Shown in pieces: positions 9,288 to 21,178 of a stretch of DNA of 64,000 nucleotides (positions within the stretch are counted from its first letter, which is position 1; every line of letters starts with the position of its first letter). This DNA is from Bordetella hinzii LMG 13501 (GTDB lineage: Bacteria > Pseudomonadota > Gammaproteobacteria > Burkholderiales > Burkholderiaceae_B). Position numbers and translations under genes: made by a program. The stretch is taken from positions 1 to 64,000 of the forward strand of contig NZ_LRUJ01000014.1 in the NCBI RefSeq assembly GCF_001548475.1, in the 5' to 3' direction. The notes under the pieces were generated by a model. That model had not been told where the DNA came from. It saw nothing but the letters and a program-made list of their open reading frames with translations, and searched no databases.

Positions 9288-10781
9288 ATGCGAACACCTG
9301 TAAACCGCGCGCTGCGCTGGCAAGCGGCCCTGGTGGCCGGCGTGATGGGCATGGCCGCCGTGGGCGTCTCCCAGGCGCAGGGCCGCTCCCCCACGCCGAC
9401 GATGCGCCTGGTGTCGGAGACGCCTTATCCGGCCCCGGCCACGGGCGTGCGCCTGGCGCCCCTGTCGGCCCAGGAGCTGCGCGATGTGGCGATCGATGCC
9501 TACATCTACGCCTATCCCATGGTGCTGATGGAAGTCACGCGCCGTCAGACCACCAATGTCCAGTCGCCCGTGGCGGGCCGCGCGCCGATGAACCAGTTCG
9601 GCCACCGCACCTCCCTGCCCGATGCGCGCACGGCGGACGTGGCCTGGCCCAGCACCGATACGCTTTACTCCAGCCTCTGGTATGACGTCTCGCGCGAGCC
9701 GCTCATCATCCAGGTGCCGGACGCCGGCGACCGCTTCGTGATGCTGAACCTGCTTGACATGTGGACCGACAGCTATGCCACCCGCGGCACGCGCACCAAT
9801 GGACGAGGGCCGCAGACCTTCGCCATCGTGGGGCCGGGCTGGCAGGGCAGCCTGCCGGCTGGCGTGGACCTGGTGCGCAGCCCGACCGCCATGGGCTGGC
9901 TGATCGGGCGTGTGCAGGCCGGCGGCCAGGGCGATGCCCAGGCCATCAGCCAATTCCAGGCCGGGCTGTCGGCCACGCCGCTGAACCAATATGGGCGCGG
10001 CTACGGCTTTGCCGCCAGCGGACCGGTCAACACCACCTGGAACACCCAGGGCACGCCGGCCGAGCAAGTCGCCAACATGGATGCGGCGACCTTCTTCACG
10101 CTGTTCTCGGAGCTGGTGCGCAACAACCCGCCCCACGGCAACGACTATCCCATGCTGGACCGGCTGCGCCGCATCGGCATCGGCGACCGTCCGCTGGTCT
10201 TCGGCCAGCTGGAGCCGGTGGTGCAGCAGGCCCTGATCGACGCGCAGCCCGTGGCCGGTCGCCGCATCGCCGACGGCGTGTCGCGCCTGAGCACGCAGGC
10301 CAACAACTGGAACACCGTGCTTACGGGCATAGGCACCTATGGCACGGATTATCTGCGCCGCGCCTCCGTGGCCTACGCCGGCCTGGGCGCCAGCCCGCCC
10401 GAGGAAGTGATCTATCCGGTCACCGGCTCGGACAACAAGGGCCGGCCGCTTGAGAGCGGGCGCGACTATGTGCTGCACTTCGACAAAGGCCAGCTGCCGC
10501 CTGTCGACGGGTTCTGGTCCATCAATCTCTATGACGCGCGCCAGGGCTTTGCCGAAAACCAGGCCAACCGCTACACGCTGCGCAGCACCGACCCGCTCAA
10601 ATACAACAGCGATGGCTCGCTGGATATCTATATCCGGCGCGACTATCCGGGCGAGTCGCGCGCGGCCAACTGGCTGCCGGCGCCGCGCGATGGCACCTTC
10701 CTGGTCAACCTGCGCCTCTATGCGCCGCGCAACATCGCCCTCGACGGCCAGTGGGCGCCGCCGCCCATCGTGCGCGACTGA
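9288..10781 (+). CDS. Secreted DUF1254/DUF1214 domain protein
   Basis: A 497-residue exported protein of unknown function. The signal peptide spans about residues 1-31 (hydrophobic core AALVAGVMGMAAVGVSQAQ). The N-terminal DUF1254 domain is recognisable by VAIDAYIYAYPMVLMEVTRR and the FVMLNLLDMWTDSYATRGTR segment. The C-terminal DUF1214 domain includes QLPPVDGFWSINLYDARQGF and ends in a small beta-rich stretch with APRNIALDGQWAPP. The family is widespread in proteobacteria and has no settled biochemical role. AAACAAGGAGCC before the ATG at 9288 is a strong ribosome binding site. It stands alone between two terminators. Confidence 0.85.
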   Translation: MRTPVNRALRWQAALVAGVMGMAAVGVSQAQGRSPTPTMRLVSETPYPAPATGVRLAPLSAQELRDVAIDAYIYAYPMVLMEVTRRQTTNVQSPVAGRAPMNQFGHRTSLPDARTADVAWPSTDTLYSSLWYDVSREPLIIQVPDAGDRFVMLNLLDMWTDSYATRGTRTNGRGPQTFAIVGPGWQGSLPAGVDLVRSPTAMGWLIGRVQAGGQGDAQAISQFQAGLSATPLNQYGRGYGFAASGPVNTTWNTQGTPAEQVANMDAATFFTLFSELVRNNPPHGNDYPMLDRLRRIGIGDRPLVFGQLEPVVQQALIDAQPVAGRRIADGVSRLSTQANNWNTVLTGIGTYGTDYLRRASVAYAGLGASPPEEVIYPVTGSDNKGRPLESGRDYVLHFDKGQLPPVDGFWSINLYDARQGFAENQANRYTLRSTDPLKYNSDGSLDIYIRRDYPGESRAANWLPAPRDGTFLVNLRLYAPRNIALDGQWAPPPIVRD

Positions 10782-10803
10782 CCCCGGGGCGCGTCCGTCC
10801 TCC

Positions 10804-10836
10804 CCGGCCCCCGCCGTCGTCCGCGGGGGCCGGTTT
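10804..10836 (+). terminator. Hairpin terminator after the DUF1254 gene
   Basis: Perfect 11-base arms CCGGCCCCCGC (10804-10814) and GCGGGGGCCGG (10823-10833) followed by TTT. A second, weaker stem GAAAAGGG/CCCTTTTC (10847-10854 with 10876-10883) follows and may add to termination before the atp promoter. Confidence 0.65.
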
Positions 10837-10887
10837 CCGCGGGCTTGAAAAGGGACGGGGCATCCCCCTGAGAGGCCCTTTTCCCAT

Positions 10888-10917
10888 TTGTCTGCCGAAA
10901 TGCTTTCAAGCTATACT
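10888..10917 (+). promoter_or_regulatory. Probable sigma-70 promoter of the atp operon
   Basis: TTGTCT (10888-10893), an 18-base spacer and TATACT (10912-10917). It sits just after the DUF1254 terminators and about 295 bases before atpI, which is the only large gap before the operon. The -10 box matches the consensus at five of six positions. Confidence 0.55.
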
Positions 10918-11211
10918 TTCGCGGTTTGACGCTTGCGGGGTAACACGTAGCTTAAAAGCTGCGCCCGGGCGGCCATAGCAAATTGGGCGCAAAACGCCAA
11001 GAGAGGCCACGGTCAGTGGCCCGGTTCCCACCCCGATCCAGGGGGCTTATCTGAGGCACTTGCCAGCCATCACCGATTCCGATCGGCGACGGTGGGTGGA
11101 GTGTGGCGGGCGGCGGGGTGCCGGGTTGCGGGTCCATGTTCTCGAGGCAGGCCTGGAACCGTGCTGCGATGTCGTGGCGATATCGTGGGCGGTTATGGGC
11201 GGGGAAGCTTG
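10918..11211 (+). other. Long structured leader of the atp operon, no gene seen
   Basis: About 290 bases lie between the predicted atp promoter and atpI. No convincing coding sequence is present. The GC-rich leader can fold: CACCG (11071-11075) pairs with CGGTG (11090-11094), extended outward by CCAT with the GGTGG side to about 11067-11099. No T-run follows, so attenuation is not evident from the sequence. Confidence 0.4.
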
Positions 11212-11628
11212 ATGCAGAAGAGTTTGGTTCTTACCGATGCTGATCGCGCGGCTATCAATGCGCGTGCGTGCCGGGAGCTCTTCATGGCTGTCTTGGCACA
11301 GGGGCTCATGGGACTCGTAGCGGCAGCAATCGCGGGGGTTGTTGCGGGGACGGCGGCGGCGACGTCGGCGTTGTTGGGAGCGGGGGCGTATTTCTTGCCC
11401 AATGCATTGTTTGCATTGCGCTTGCTGATAAACGTCGTCAAGTCTGTCCGGCCCAATCCGTTGACTTTCTTCCTTGGCGAAATGTTCAAGCTGCTCATGA
11501 CGGCCTTGCTGTTGTGGCTGATCTGGCACTACACCCAGGCCTGGCTGGTCTGGCCGGCGGTGCTGCTGGGCTTGATCCTTACGCTCAAGGGCTACCTCCT
11601 GCTGTTGATGTTCCGCAAGCTGTCTTAG
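11212..11628 (+). CDS. atpI: ATP synthase subunit I (AtpI)
   Basis: A 138-residue small membrane protein that heads the operon and is thought to assist assembly of the c-ring. Four hydrophobic segments are visible: residues about 23-45, 47-66, 82-105 and 108-130. It carries the family features GAGAYFLPNALFA and a LGEMFKLLMTALLLW segment. I chose ATG 11212 (MQKSLVLTDADRAA); an upstream in-frame start would add 40 residues of leader without a recognisable pattern. It is followed by atpB after 66 bases. Confidence 0.85.
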   Translation: MQKSLVLTDADRAAINARACRELFMAVLAQGLMGLVAAAIAGVVAGTAAATSALLGAGAYFLPNALFALRLLINVVKSVRPNPLTFFLGEMFKLLMTALLLWLIWHYTQAWLVWPAVLLGLILTLKGYLLLLMFRKLS

Positions 11629-11694
11629 CGCAATTAACAATCGTGCATGCCGTCACGCAAGTGGCGGCGCACAGCAAACAGGGTAGGATTTCAC

Positions 11695-12576
11695 ATGGCT
11701 GCAGCCAGTGGCGCGTCGCCTCAGTCCGAGTACATCCAGCACCACCTGGTGCACCTGAACAACCTGGGCGAGAAGCAATCCGTCATCGCCCAGTTCAACG
11801 TCATCAACTATGACTCGTTGTTCTGGTCCATCCTCATGGGTCTGATCGTCGTCTTTTTCCTGTGGCTGGCCGCGCGCCGTGCCACCTCGGGCGTGCCGGG
11901 CCGCTTCCAGGGCTTTGTCGAGATGATCGTGGACATGGTCGATGACCAGGCCAAGGGCATCGTGCACAACGCCAAGAGCCGCCTCTTCGTCGCCCCGCTG
12001 GCCCTGACCGTGTTCCTCTGGATCATCCTGATGAACGCGCTGGACCTGCTGCCGGTCGACCTGCTGCCCTCGATCTGGCGCGCCACCGGCCTGGGCGCCC
12101 ATCACGGCGACCCGCTGTACTACCACCGCATTCTCCCCACCGCCGACCTGAACGTGCCGATGGGCATGTCGCTGGGCGTGCTGCTGCTGATGTTCTATTA
12201 CGGCATCAAGATCAAGCACCCGGGCGGCTTCGTCAAAGAATTGTTCACCGCGCCCTTCCATGCGCACGGCCTGGCGGCCGTCGTGCTGGCGCCCTTCAAC
12301 CTGCTGCTCAACCTCATCGAGTACGCCGCCAAGTCGGTCTCGCTGGGCATGCGGTTGTTCGGCAACATGTTTGCCGGTGAGCTGGTCTTTATGCTGATCG
12401 CCCTGCTGGGTGGCGCCTGGACGGGCTTCAACGCCTCCAGCATCGGTTTGGGCATTGGGCATGTGTTGGCCGGTTCGGTGTGGGCAATCTTCCACATCCT
12501 GATCGTGCTGCTGCAGGCATTCATCTTCATGATGTTGACCCTGGTGTACATCGGTCAGGCTCACGAAGGTCATTGA
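11695..12576 (+). CDS. atpB: ATP synthase Fo subunit a
   Basis: A 293-residue integral membrane subunit forming the proton half-channels against the c-ring. The essential Arg is in [17 protein letters not shown], and the C-terminal helix pair includes [20 protein letters not shown]. The N-terminal segment [11 protein letters not shown] is typical of beta-proteobacterial subunit a. ATG 11695 gives [13 protein letters not shown]; an upstream start 16 codons earlier is less likely. Second gene of atpIBEFHAGDC. Confidence 0.96.
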   Translation: MAAASGASPQSEYIQHHLVHLNNLGEKQSVIAQFNVINYDSLFWSILMGLIVVFFLWLAARRATSGVPGRFQGFVEMIVDMVDDQAKGIVHNAKSRLFVAPLALTVFLWIILMNALDLLPVDLLPSIWRATGLGAHHGDPLYYHRILPTADLNVPMGMSLGVLLLMFYYGIKIKHPGGFVKELFTAPFHAHGLAAVVLAPFNLLLNLIEYAAKSVSLGMRLFGNMFAGELVFMLIALLGGAWTGFNASSIGLGIGHVLAGSVWAIFHILIVLLQAFIFMMLTLVYIGQAHEGH

Positions 12577-12664
12577 TCCCAATTTTCGGTGTGCGCCATG
12601 GTGGCGGGCACCGATGGCAAGATTTTCTTGCATTCAAGTAGTACCCGTTTTCCAACATTTCTGA

Positions 12665-12934
<270 letters not shown>

Positions 12935-13055
12935 AGGCCATGCCCGCCGGCGCGAGGCGGGCCCGCAGCTGGGCGTGGTGCGCCCGGCAAGTATCGAGAG
13001 CTCCGTGCCGCCCCGCGTCGGGTAGCCGGAGCCGCAAGGTGTTAAAGGAACGACC

Positions 13056-13526
13056 GTGAATCTGAACGCGACGATCTTCTTCCAGATGCTCGTGTTCTTC
13101 GTTCTGGGCTGGTTCACGATGAAATTCGTGTGGCCGCCCCTGACGAAGGCGATCGATGAGCGCCGCCAAAAAATCGCCGACGGCCTTGCCGCCGCCGAGA
13201 AAGGGAAAGCCGACCTGGCCCAGGCCCAAGCGCGCGTCAGTCTGATCGAGGCTTCTGCCAAATCTGAAACCCACGCTCGCATTGTCGACGCTGAGAAGCA
13301 AGCTGCCGGCCTGATCGACCAAGCCCGCCGCGAAGCCGAAGCCGAGCGTGCGCGCATCGTGGCCCAGGCCGCCCAGGACGCCGCCCAGGAAGTTCAGCGT
13401 GCCCGTGATGCCCTGCGCGACGAAGTCGCCGCGCTGGCCGTCAAGGGTGCCGAACAGATCCTCAAGCGCGAGGTGGACGCCCGCGCCCATGCCGAGCTGC
13501 TCAACCAGCTCAAGGCGCAGCTTTAA
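13056..13526 (+). CDS. atpF: ATP synthase Fo subunit b
   Basis: A 156-residue stator subunit. One N-terminal membrane helix ([20 protein letters not shown], about residues 4-23) is followed by a long charged, Ala-rich helix that dimerises and reaches F1 subunit delta. The start is GTG at 13056, supported by TTAAAGGAACGACC upstream; the next Met would remove part of the membrane helix. Separated from atpE by 121 bases and from atpH by 12. Confidence 0.95.
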   Translation: MNLNATIFFQMLVFFVLGWFTMKFVWPPLTKAIDERRQKIADGLAAAEKGKADLAQAQARVSLIEASAKSETHARIVDAEKQAAGLIDQARREAEAERARIVAQAAQDAAQEVQRARDALRDEVAALAVKGAEQILKREVDARAHAELLNQLKAQL

Positions 13527-13538
13527 TCCGGGAACGTC

Positions 13539-14078
13539 ATGGCTGAACTTTCCACTGTTGCCCGCCCCTACGCCGAAGCCTTGTTCGGCGCTGCGTGCGA
13601 CGACAAGGCTGGCCTGGCCGCATGGGCCGACCTCGTCGGTGAACTGGCCCAGGTTGCCGCCAACCCCGATGTGCGCGAGGCGATGACCGATCCGCGCCTG
13701 GACGACGCCCAGCGCGGCCAGGTGTTCACCAGCCTGATCAAATCGCCGCTGCCGCAAGCCGCGCGCAATTTCATCGACCTGCTGGTGCAGAACGACCGGC
13801 TGTTGCTGCTGCCCATCATCGCCACGCAATTTGTCGATTTGAAAAATCGTCACGAGGGCACGGCGCAGGCGGAAATCACCAGCGCGTTTGAAATGAGTGA
13901 CGCTCAGGTCAACGAGCTCATCGCCGCGCTCGAAGTCAAATTCGGTCTCAAGCTCAAGCCGCATGTCACCGTCGACCAGTCCCTGATCGGCGGCGTGCGC
14001 GTGGCCGTCGGAGACCAGGTGCTCGATACTTCCGTGAAAGCCCAACTGGCCCGCTTGCGCGATACGCTGGCCGCCTGA
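13539..14078 (+). CDS. atpH: ATP synthase F1 subunit delta
   Basis: A 179-residue stator protein (OSCP homologue) connecting subunit b to the top of the alpha3beta3 head. It starts [16 protein letters not shown], the N-terminal family signature, and its C-terminal domain holds [22 protein letters not shown], the delta/OSCP signature. Tightly spaced between atpF and atpA. Confidence 0.95.
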   Translation: MAELSTVARPYAEALFGAACDDKAGLAAWADLVGELAQVAANPDVREAMTDPRLDDAQRGQVFTSLIKSPLPQAARNFIDLLVQNDRLLLLPIIATQFVDLKNRHEGTAQAEITSAFEMSDAQVNELIAALEVKFGLKLKPHVTVDQSLIGGVRVAVGDQVLDTSVKAQLARLRDTLAA

Positions 14079-14115
14079 CAAGGCACGCGAGACTAACAGG
14101 ATTCCAGGAGTCAAT

Positions 14116-15657
<1,542 letters not shown>

Positions 15658-15669
15658 GGCAAGTTCTGG

Positions 15670-15698
15670 CGTAGTGATGGGTTGACGCCCATCCTACG
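15670..15698. repeat. Palindromic repeat-like hairpin between atpA and atpG
   Basis: CGTAGTGATGGG (15670-15681) and CCCATCCTACG (15688-15698) pair over 11 bases with one bulged T, around the loop TTGACG. The GTAG-GATGGGTTGACGCCCATCCTAC pattern resembles small dispersed palindromes found in many proteobacterial genomes. There is no T-tract, so it is not an obvious terminator; it may be an mRNA-processing or stabilising element inside the operon. Confidence 0.55.
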
Positions 15699-15754
15699 GT
15701 AGGGCGGGCGAGGCCAGGGGCCGGACCCGCCAGCCGTCTCAACAGGAAAGCGCA

Positions 15755-18098
<2,344 letters not shown>

Positions 18099-18107
18099 GG
18101 ATCCATT

Positions 18108-18533
18108 ATGGCAACCCTGCATGTTGATGTGGTCAGCGCAGAGGAAGCGATCTTCACCGGCGAGGCGAAGTTCGTGGTCCTGCCTGGCGAGTCGGGTGAG
18201 CTGGGCATTCTGCCCGGCCACACCCCGCTCATTTCGCGCATCCGCCCCGGGACGGTCAAGATCGTCCGTGCCGACGAAGGCGAGGAAAACATCTTCGTCG
18301 CCGGGGGCATTCTGGAAGTGCAGCCCGGCAGCGTGACCGTGCTGGCCGATACGGCCATCCGTGCCGCCGACCTGGACGAGGCCCGTGCCCTGGCCGCGCG
18401 CGAAAAGGCCGAGGAGGCCCTGCGCAACGCCAAGGACCGCGAGGATATCGCCGTGGTCGAGGCCGAGCTGGCCATGTTGGCGGCCCAGGCCGCCGCGGCC
18501 CGCCGCCTGCGCCAAGGCCGCAATTCGCACTGA
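18108..18533 (+). CDS. atpC: ATP synthase F1 subunit epsilon
   Basis: A 141-residue subunit of the rotor with an N-terminal beta-sandwich ([38 protein letters not shown]) and a C-terminal two-helix domain rich in Ala, Glu and Arg ([16 protein letters not shown]) that can inhibit ATP hydrolysis. Last gene of the operon, followed by a strong terminator. Confidence 0.96.
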   Translation: MATLHVDVVSAEEAIFTGEAKFVVLPGESGELGILPGHTPLISRIRPGTVKIVRADEGEENIFVAGGILEVQPGSVTVLADTAIRAADLDEARALAAREKAEEALRNAKDREDIAVVEAELAMLAAQAAAARRLRQGRNSH

Positions 18534-18552
18534 GCGCCGCGCGGACTGCAAG

Positions 18553-18584
18553 AAAACAGCGACCTTCGGGTCGCTGTTTTTTTT
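18553..18584 (+). terminator. Rho-independent terminator of the atp operon
   Basis: AAAACAGCGACC (18553-18564), tetraloop TTCG and GGTCGCTGTTTT (18569-18580), followed by four more T. A perfect stem plus eight-T tract, 20 bases after atpC. Confidence 0.93.
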
Positions 18585-18699
18585 CGGCCCGGTGCTTCGA
18601 TCTTGTCTCGCGCAGTTGCCGCAATGCGGAGTCCGCGTCTGGTCCGGCTCGGGTCAAGTCGCGTAGCCTTTTTCCTCCTTGAACAAGAGAGGAGTTGCA

Positions 18700-19446
18700 A
18701 TGCGCGAGACCTACGATTGCGCCCTGGTGCGGGTACCGGGGCATGGCGCATGGTTGCATGACTGGATGCGCCGCATGGAGCGACAGGGCCTGCGCAACGG
18801 CCATCCCCGGCTGTTTGCCCAGGAGCCCGCGGGCGACCCGTCCTGGCTGGCGTCCTCTTGCCTGGCGCTGCGCCGCTTCGATGCCTGCCTGCTGCCCGTG
18901 GAGTCCTCCACCCTGTCCTGGGTGAGGACCGCCCTGGCCGGCGCCCGGCATCAGCTGCAGACGCCCGTGCTGGTCCTGGCCCGCGATGTCGGCGCCGTCG
19001 CCCTGCGCGATCTGCTGCCGCTGGGGCTGGATGATTTTCTGCGGCCGGACTCGGTGGACGAATTGCGGCTGCGCATCGCCCTGGCCGCGCGCAGGCGGGC
19101 ACGCGCCCAACCCCCCGTCCCGGCGCCCGAAGAGGCCTGGGTCTACGATGTGCGCCAGGGCCACTACGAGGACGCCACCACCCTCAATGAGCCGGCCGAT
19201 TCGCCCGGCATGGTGGATGCCGCGCTGCTGGACGCTCCCTTCGGGGCGGCCAAGGCCCGAGTCGTCGGGCATTTCGAGCGCACCTATCTGCATTGCAGCC
19301 TGGCGCGCCACGAGGGCAATGTCACCCAGGCGGCCCGGGCGGCGGCCAAGCACCGCCGCGCTTTCTGGGCCCTGATGCGCAAGCATCGCATCCAGGCGGC
19401 GCCCTATCGCGAGCAAGCCAGGGAGCAGCGGCCGCGCATGGCCTAG
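18700..19446 (+). CDS. Pseudo-receiver regulator with C-terminal Fis-type helix-turn-helix
   Basis: A 248-residue protein. Its N-terminal half follows the response-regulator receiver pattern (RFDACLLPVESS at 60-70, TPVLVLARDVG at 89-98, LGLDDFLRPDSVDELRLRI at 109-126), but the N-terminal acidic pair is absent and Pro66 stands where the phospho-accepting Asp should be, so normal phosphorylation is not expected. The C-terminal segment at about 204-232 (HEGNVTQAARAAAKHRRAFW) is the Fis/NtrC-type DNA-binding helix-turn-helix. There is no sigma-54 ATPase domain. The ATG at 18700 follows AGAGAGGAGTTGCA. It stands alone after the atp terminator; no partner kinase is nearby. Target genes are unknown. 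Confidence 0.75.
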   Translation: MRETYDCALVRVPGHGAWLHDWMRRMERQGLRNGHPRLFAQEPAGDPSWLASSCLALRRFDACLLPVESSTLSWVRTALAGARHQLQTPVLVLARDVGAVALRDLLPLGLDDFLRPDSVDELRLRIALAARRRARAQPPVPAPEEAWVYDVRQGHYEDATTLNEPADSPGMVDAALLDAPFGAAKARVVGHFERTYLHCSLARHEGNVTQAARAAAKHRRAFWALMRKHRIQAAPYREQAREQRPRMA

Positions 19447-19716
19447 GCGAAGCCTCAATAGGTGGCGTGCAGGATTCATCCGAGCCGGGACCGGGGCGGC
19501 CGCCATGCCCGAGTTCGCTCCAAGCGCCCGGCCGGATGCACGCCCCTGGGCATGGCTGACCAACCTCCATACCTCGGGCCGGAATGCAGCGGCACCGGAT
19601 GAGCAGGCCGTTCGCCCTCGCCGGATACACCGTCTCGGCACTTCGCGCCCAGGCGAAGCGGGCGCCGGCGCCAGGGGGCGGTAGAATCATGGGCTGGCCA
19701 TCATCCGAGGAAAGCC

Positions 19717-20790
19717 GTGTCCGTTGCCCTGAAGAACGATGTGTTCCTGCGCGCGCTGCTGCGCGAACCTGTGCCCTATACGCCGATCTGGCTGATGCGC
19801 CAAGCGGGACGCTATCTGCCCGAGTACCGCGCCACGCGGGCCCGGGCCGGCTCTTTCATGGGACTGGCCCAGAACACCGATTACGCCACCGAGGTGACCC
19901 TGCAGCCGCTGGCCCGCTATCCGCTGGACGCGGCCATCCTGTTTTCGGACATCCTGACCGTGCCCGACGCTATGGGCCTGGGATTGGATTTCGCCGCCGG
20001 CGAGGGCCCGCGTTTTGCCCGGCCCGTCCGCGACGAAGCCGATGTCGCCCGCCTGGTGGTGCCCGACATGGAGCGGCTGCGTTATGTGTTCGACGCCGTG
20101 AGCAGCATCCGCCGCGAGCTTGACGGCCGCGTCCCCCTGATCGGCTTTGCCGGCAGCCCCTGGACCATCGCCTGTTATATGGTCGAGGGCAAGGGCAGCG
20201 ATGATTACCGCCAGATCAAGACCCTGATGTATTCGCGCCCGGATCTGCTGCACCGCATCCTGGACGTCAATGCCGAGGCCACCACGCGCTATCTCAATGC
20301 CCAGATCGATGCGGGCGCGCAGGCCGTGATGCTCTTCGACAGCTGGGGCGGGGTGCTGGCCGATGGCCTCTACCAGGCATTTTCGTTGGCCTACACGCGC
20401 AAGGTCATCGCCGGCCTGCAGCGCGAACGCGATGGGCGCCGGGTGCCGGTGATCGCCTTCACTAAGGGCGGGGGCATGTGGCTGGAGGACATCGCCGCCA
20501 GTGGCTGCGATGCCGTGGGCCTGGACTGGACGGTCAACCTGGGCCAGGCCCGCGCCCGCGTGGGCGACCGGGTGGCCTTGCAGGGCAATCTGGATCCCAT
20601 GACGCTATTCGGTTCGGCCGAGGCGATCCGCGCCGAGGCGCGGCGCACGCTGGACAGTTTCGGCCCGGTCGGCCGGGGCGGGCATGTGTTCAATCTGGGG
20701 CACGGGATTTCGCAGTTCACGCCGCCCGAAGCCGTCAGCGAACTGGTCGACGAAGTGCATCAATACAGCCGCGCCCTGCATGCAAAGTGA
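19717..20790 (+). CDS. hemE: Uroporphyrinogen decarboxylase
   Basis: A 357-residue cytosolic haem-pathway enzyme that removes four acetate carboxyls from uroporphyrinogen III to give coproporphyrinogen III. Signatures: [19 protein letters not shown] near the N-terminus (with the catalytic Arg residues), [17 protein letters not shown] with the key Asp, [16 protein letters not shown] and the C-terminal [16 protein letters not shown]. The start is GTG at 19717, with CCGAGGAAAG upstream. A TAGAAT at 19682-19687 could be its -10 box. The 19447-19716 gap before it contains no recognisable gene. Confidence 0.96.
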   Translation: MSVALKNDVFLRALLREPVPYTPIWLMRQAGRYLPEYRATRARAGSFMGLAQNTDYATEVTLQPLARYPLDAAILFSDILTVPDAMGLGLDFAAGEGPRFARPVRDEADVARLVVPDMERLRYVFDAVSSIRRELDGRVPLIGFAGSPWTIACYMVEGKGSDDYRQIKTLMYSRPDLLHRILDVNAEATTRYLNAQIDAGAQAVMLFDSWGGVLADGLYQAFSLAYTRKVIAGLQRERDGRRVPVIAFTKGGGMWLEDIAASGCDAVGLDWTVNLGQARARVGDRVALQGNLDPMTLFGSAEAIRAEARRTLDSFGPVGRGGHVFNLGHGISQFTPPEAVSELVDEVHQYSRALHAK

Positions 20791-21178
20791 GTGACCGCTA
20801 GCGTCGCGAAGGGCGTATTCGGCCCGCCTCCGGCTTGAGTTGTGCACAGCAATGACAGCGCTGGGGAAAACCCCAAATTTCTCGTCACGGCAGTGTAAAA
20901 TTCAAATAAGCCTATGAATTCAAATAATAATTTTATTGTTCTGGGGTGGCTTGCCAAGTATGCCGGAGGTGTGGCAGGACCGCATGGCAAGATTGTTTCG
21001 CCTTTTTCCCCAAAGTTATCCACAGGCTGGGGATTTTCTCCGCAATCTTCCCGGCGTCTATTGCGCTTAGCATCATCTTCCAGAAACCACTTTAAGTTGG
21101 AACGACGTTTGACCTCCCCGCCGAGCCACCGCCGCGCCGCCGCGGCCCGCGCCGGGGCACTGCCGGAAGCGCTCGGCC
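20791..21178. promoter_or_regulatory. AT-rich gap between hemE and priA with a consensus DnaA box
   Basis: A 388-base gap without a credible gene. It holds a perfect DnaA box TTATCCACA (21016-21024), a one-mismatch box TTGTGCACA (20840-20848), and an AT-rich core at 20896-20940 that contains the 11-base direct repeat AATTCAAATAA twice (20899-20909 and 20917-20927). The AT content is far above that of the flanking genes. Possible roles are DnaA-dependent control of priA or an accessory DnaA-binding locus. A chromosomal origin is less likely because dnaA, dnaN and rpmH are not here. Confidence 0.5.

Noticed and set aside
20791-21178. Chromosomal origin of replication
   Set aside because: One consensus and one near-consensus DnaA box plus an AT-rich patch are too little, and no dnaA, dnaN, gyrB, rpmH or parAB genes are near.
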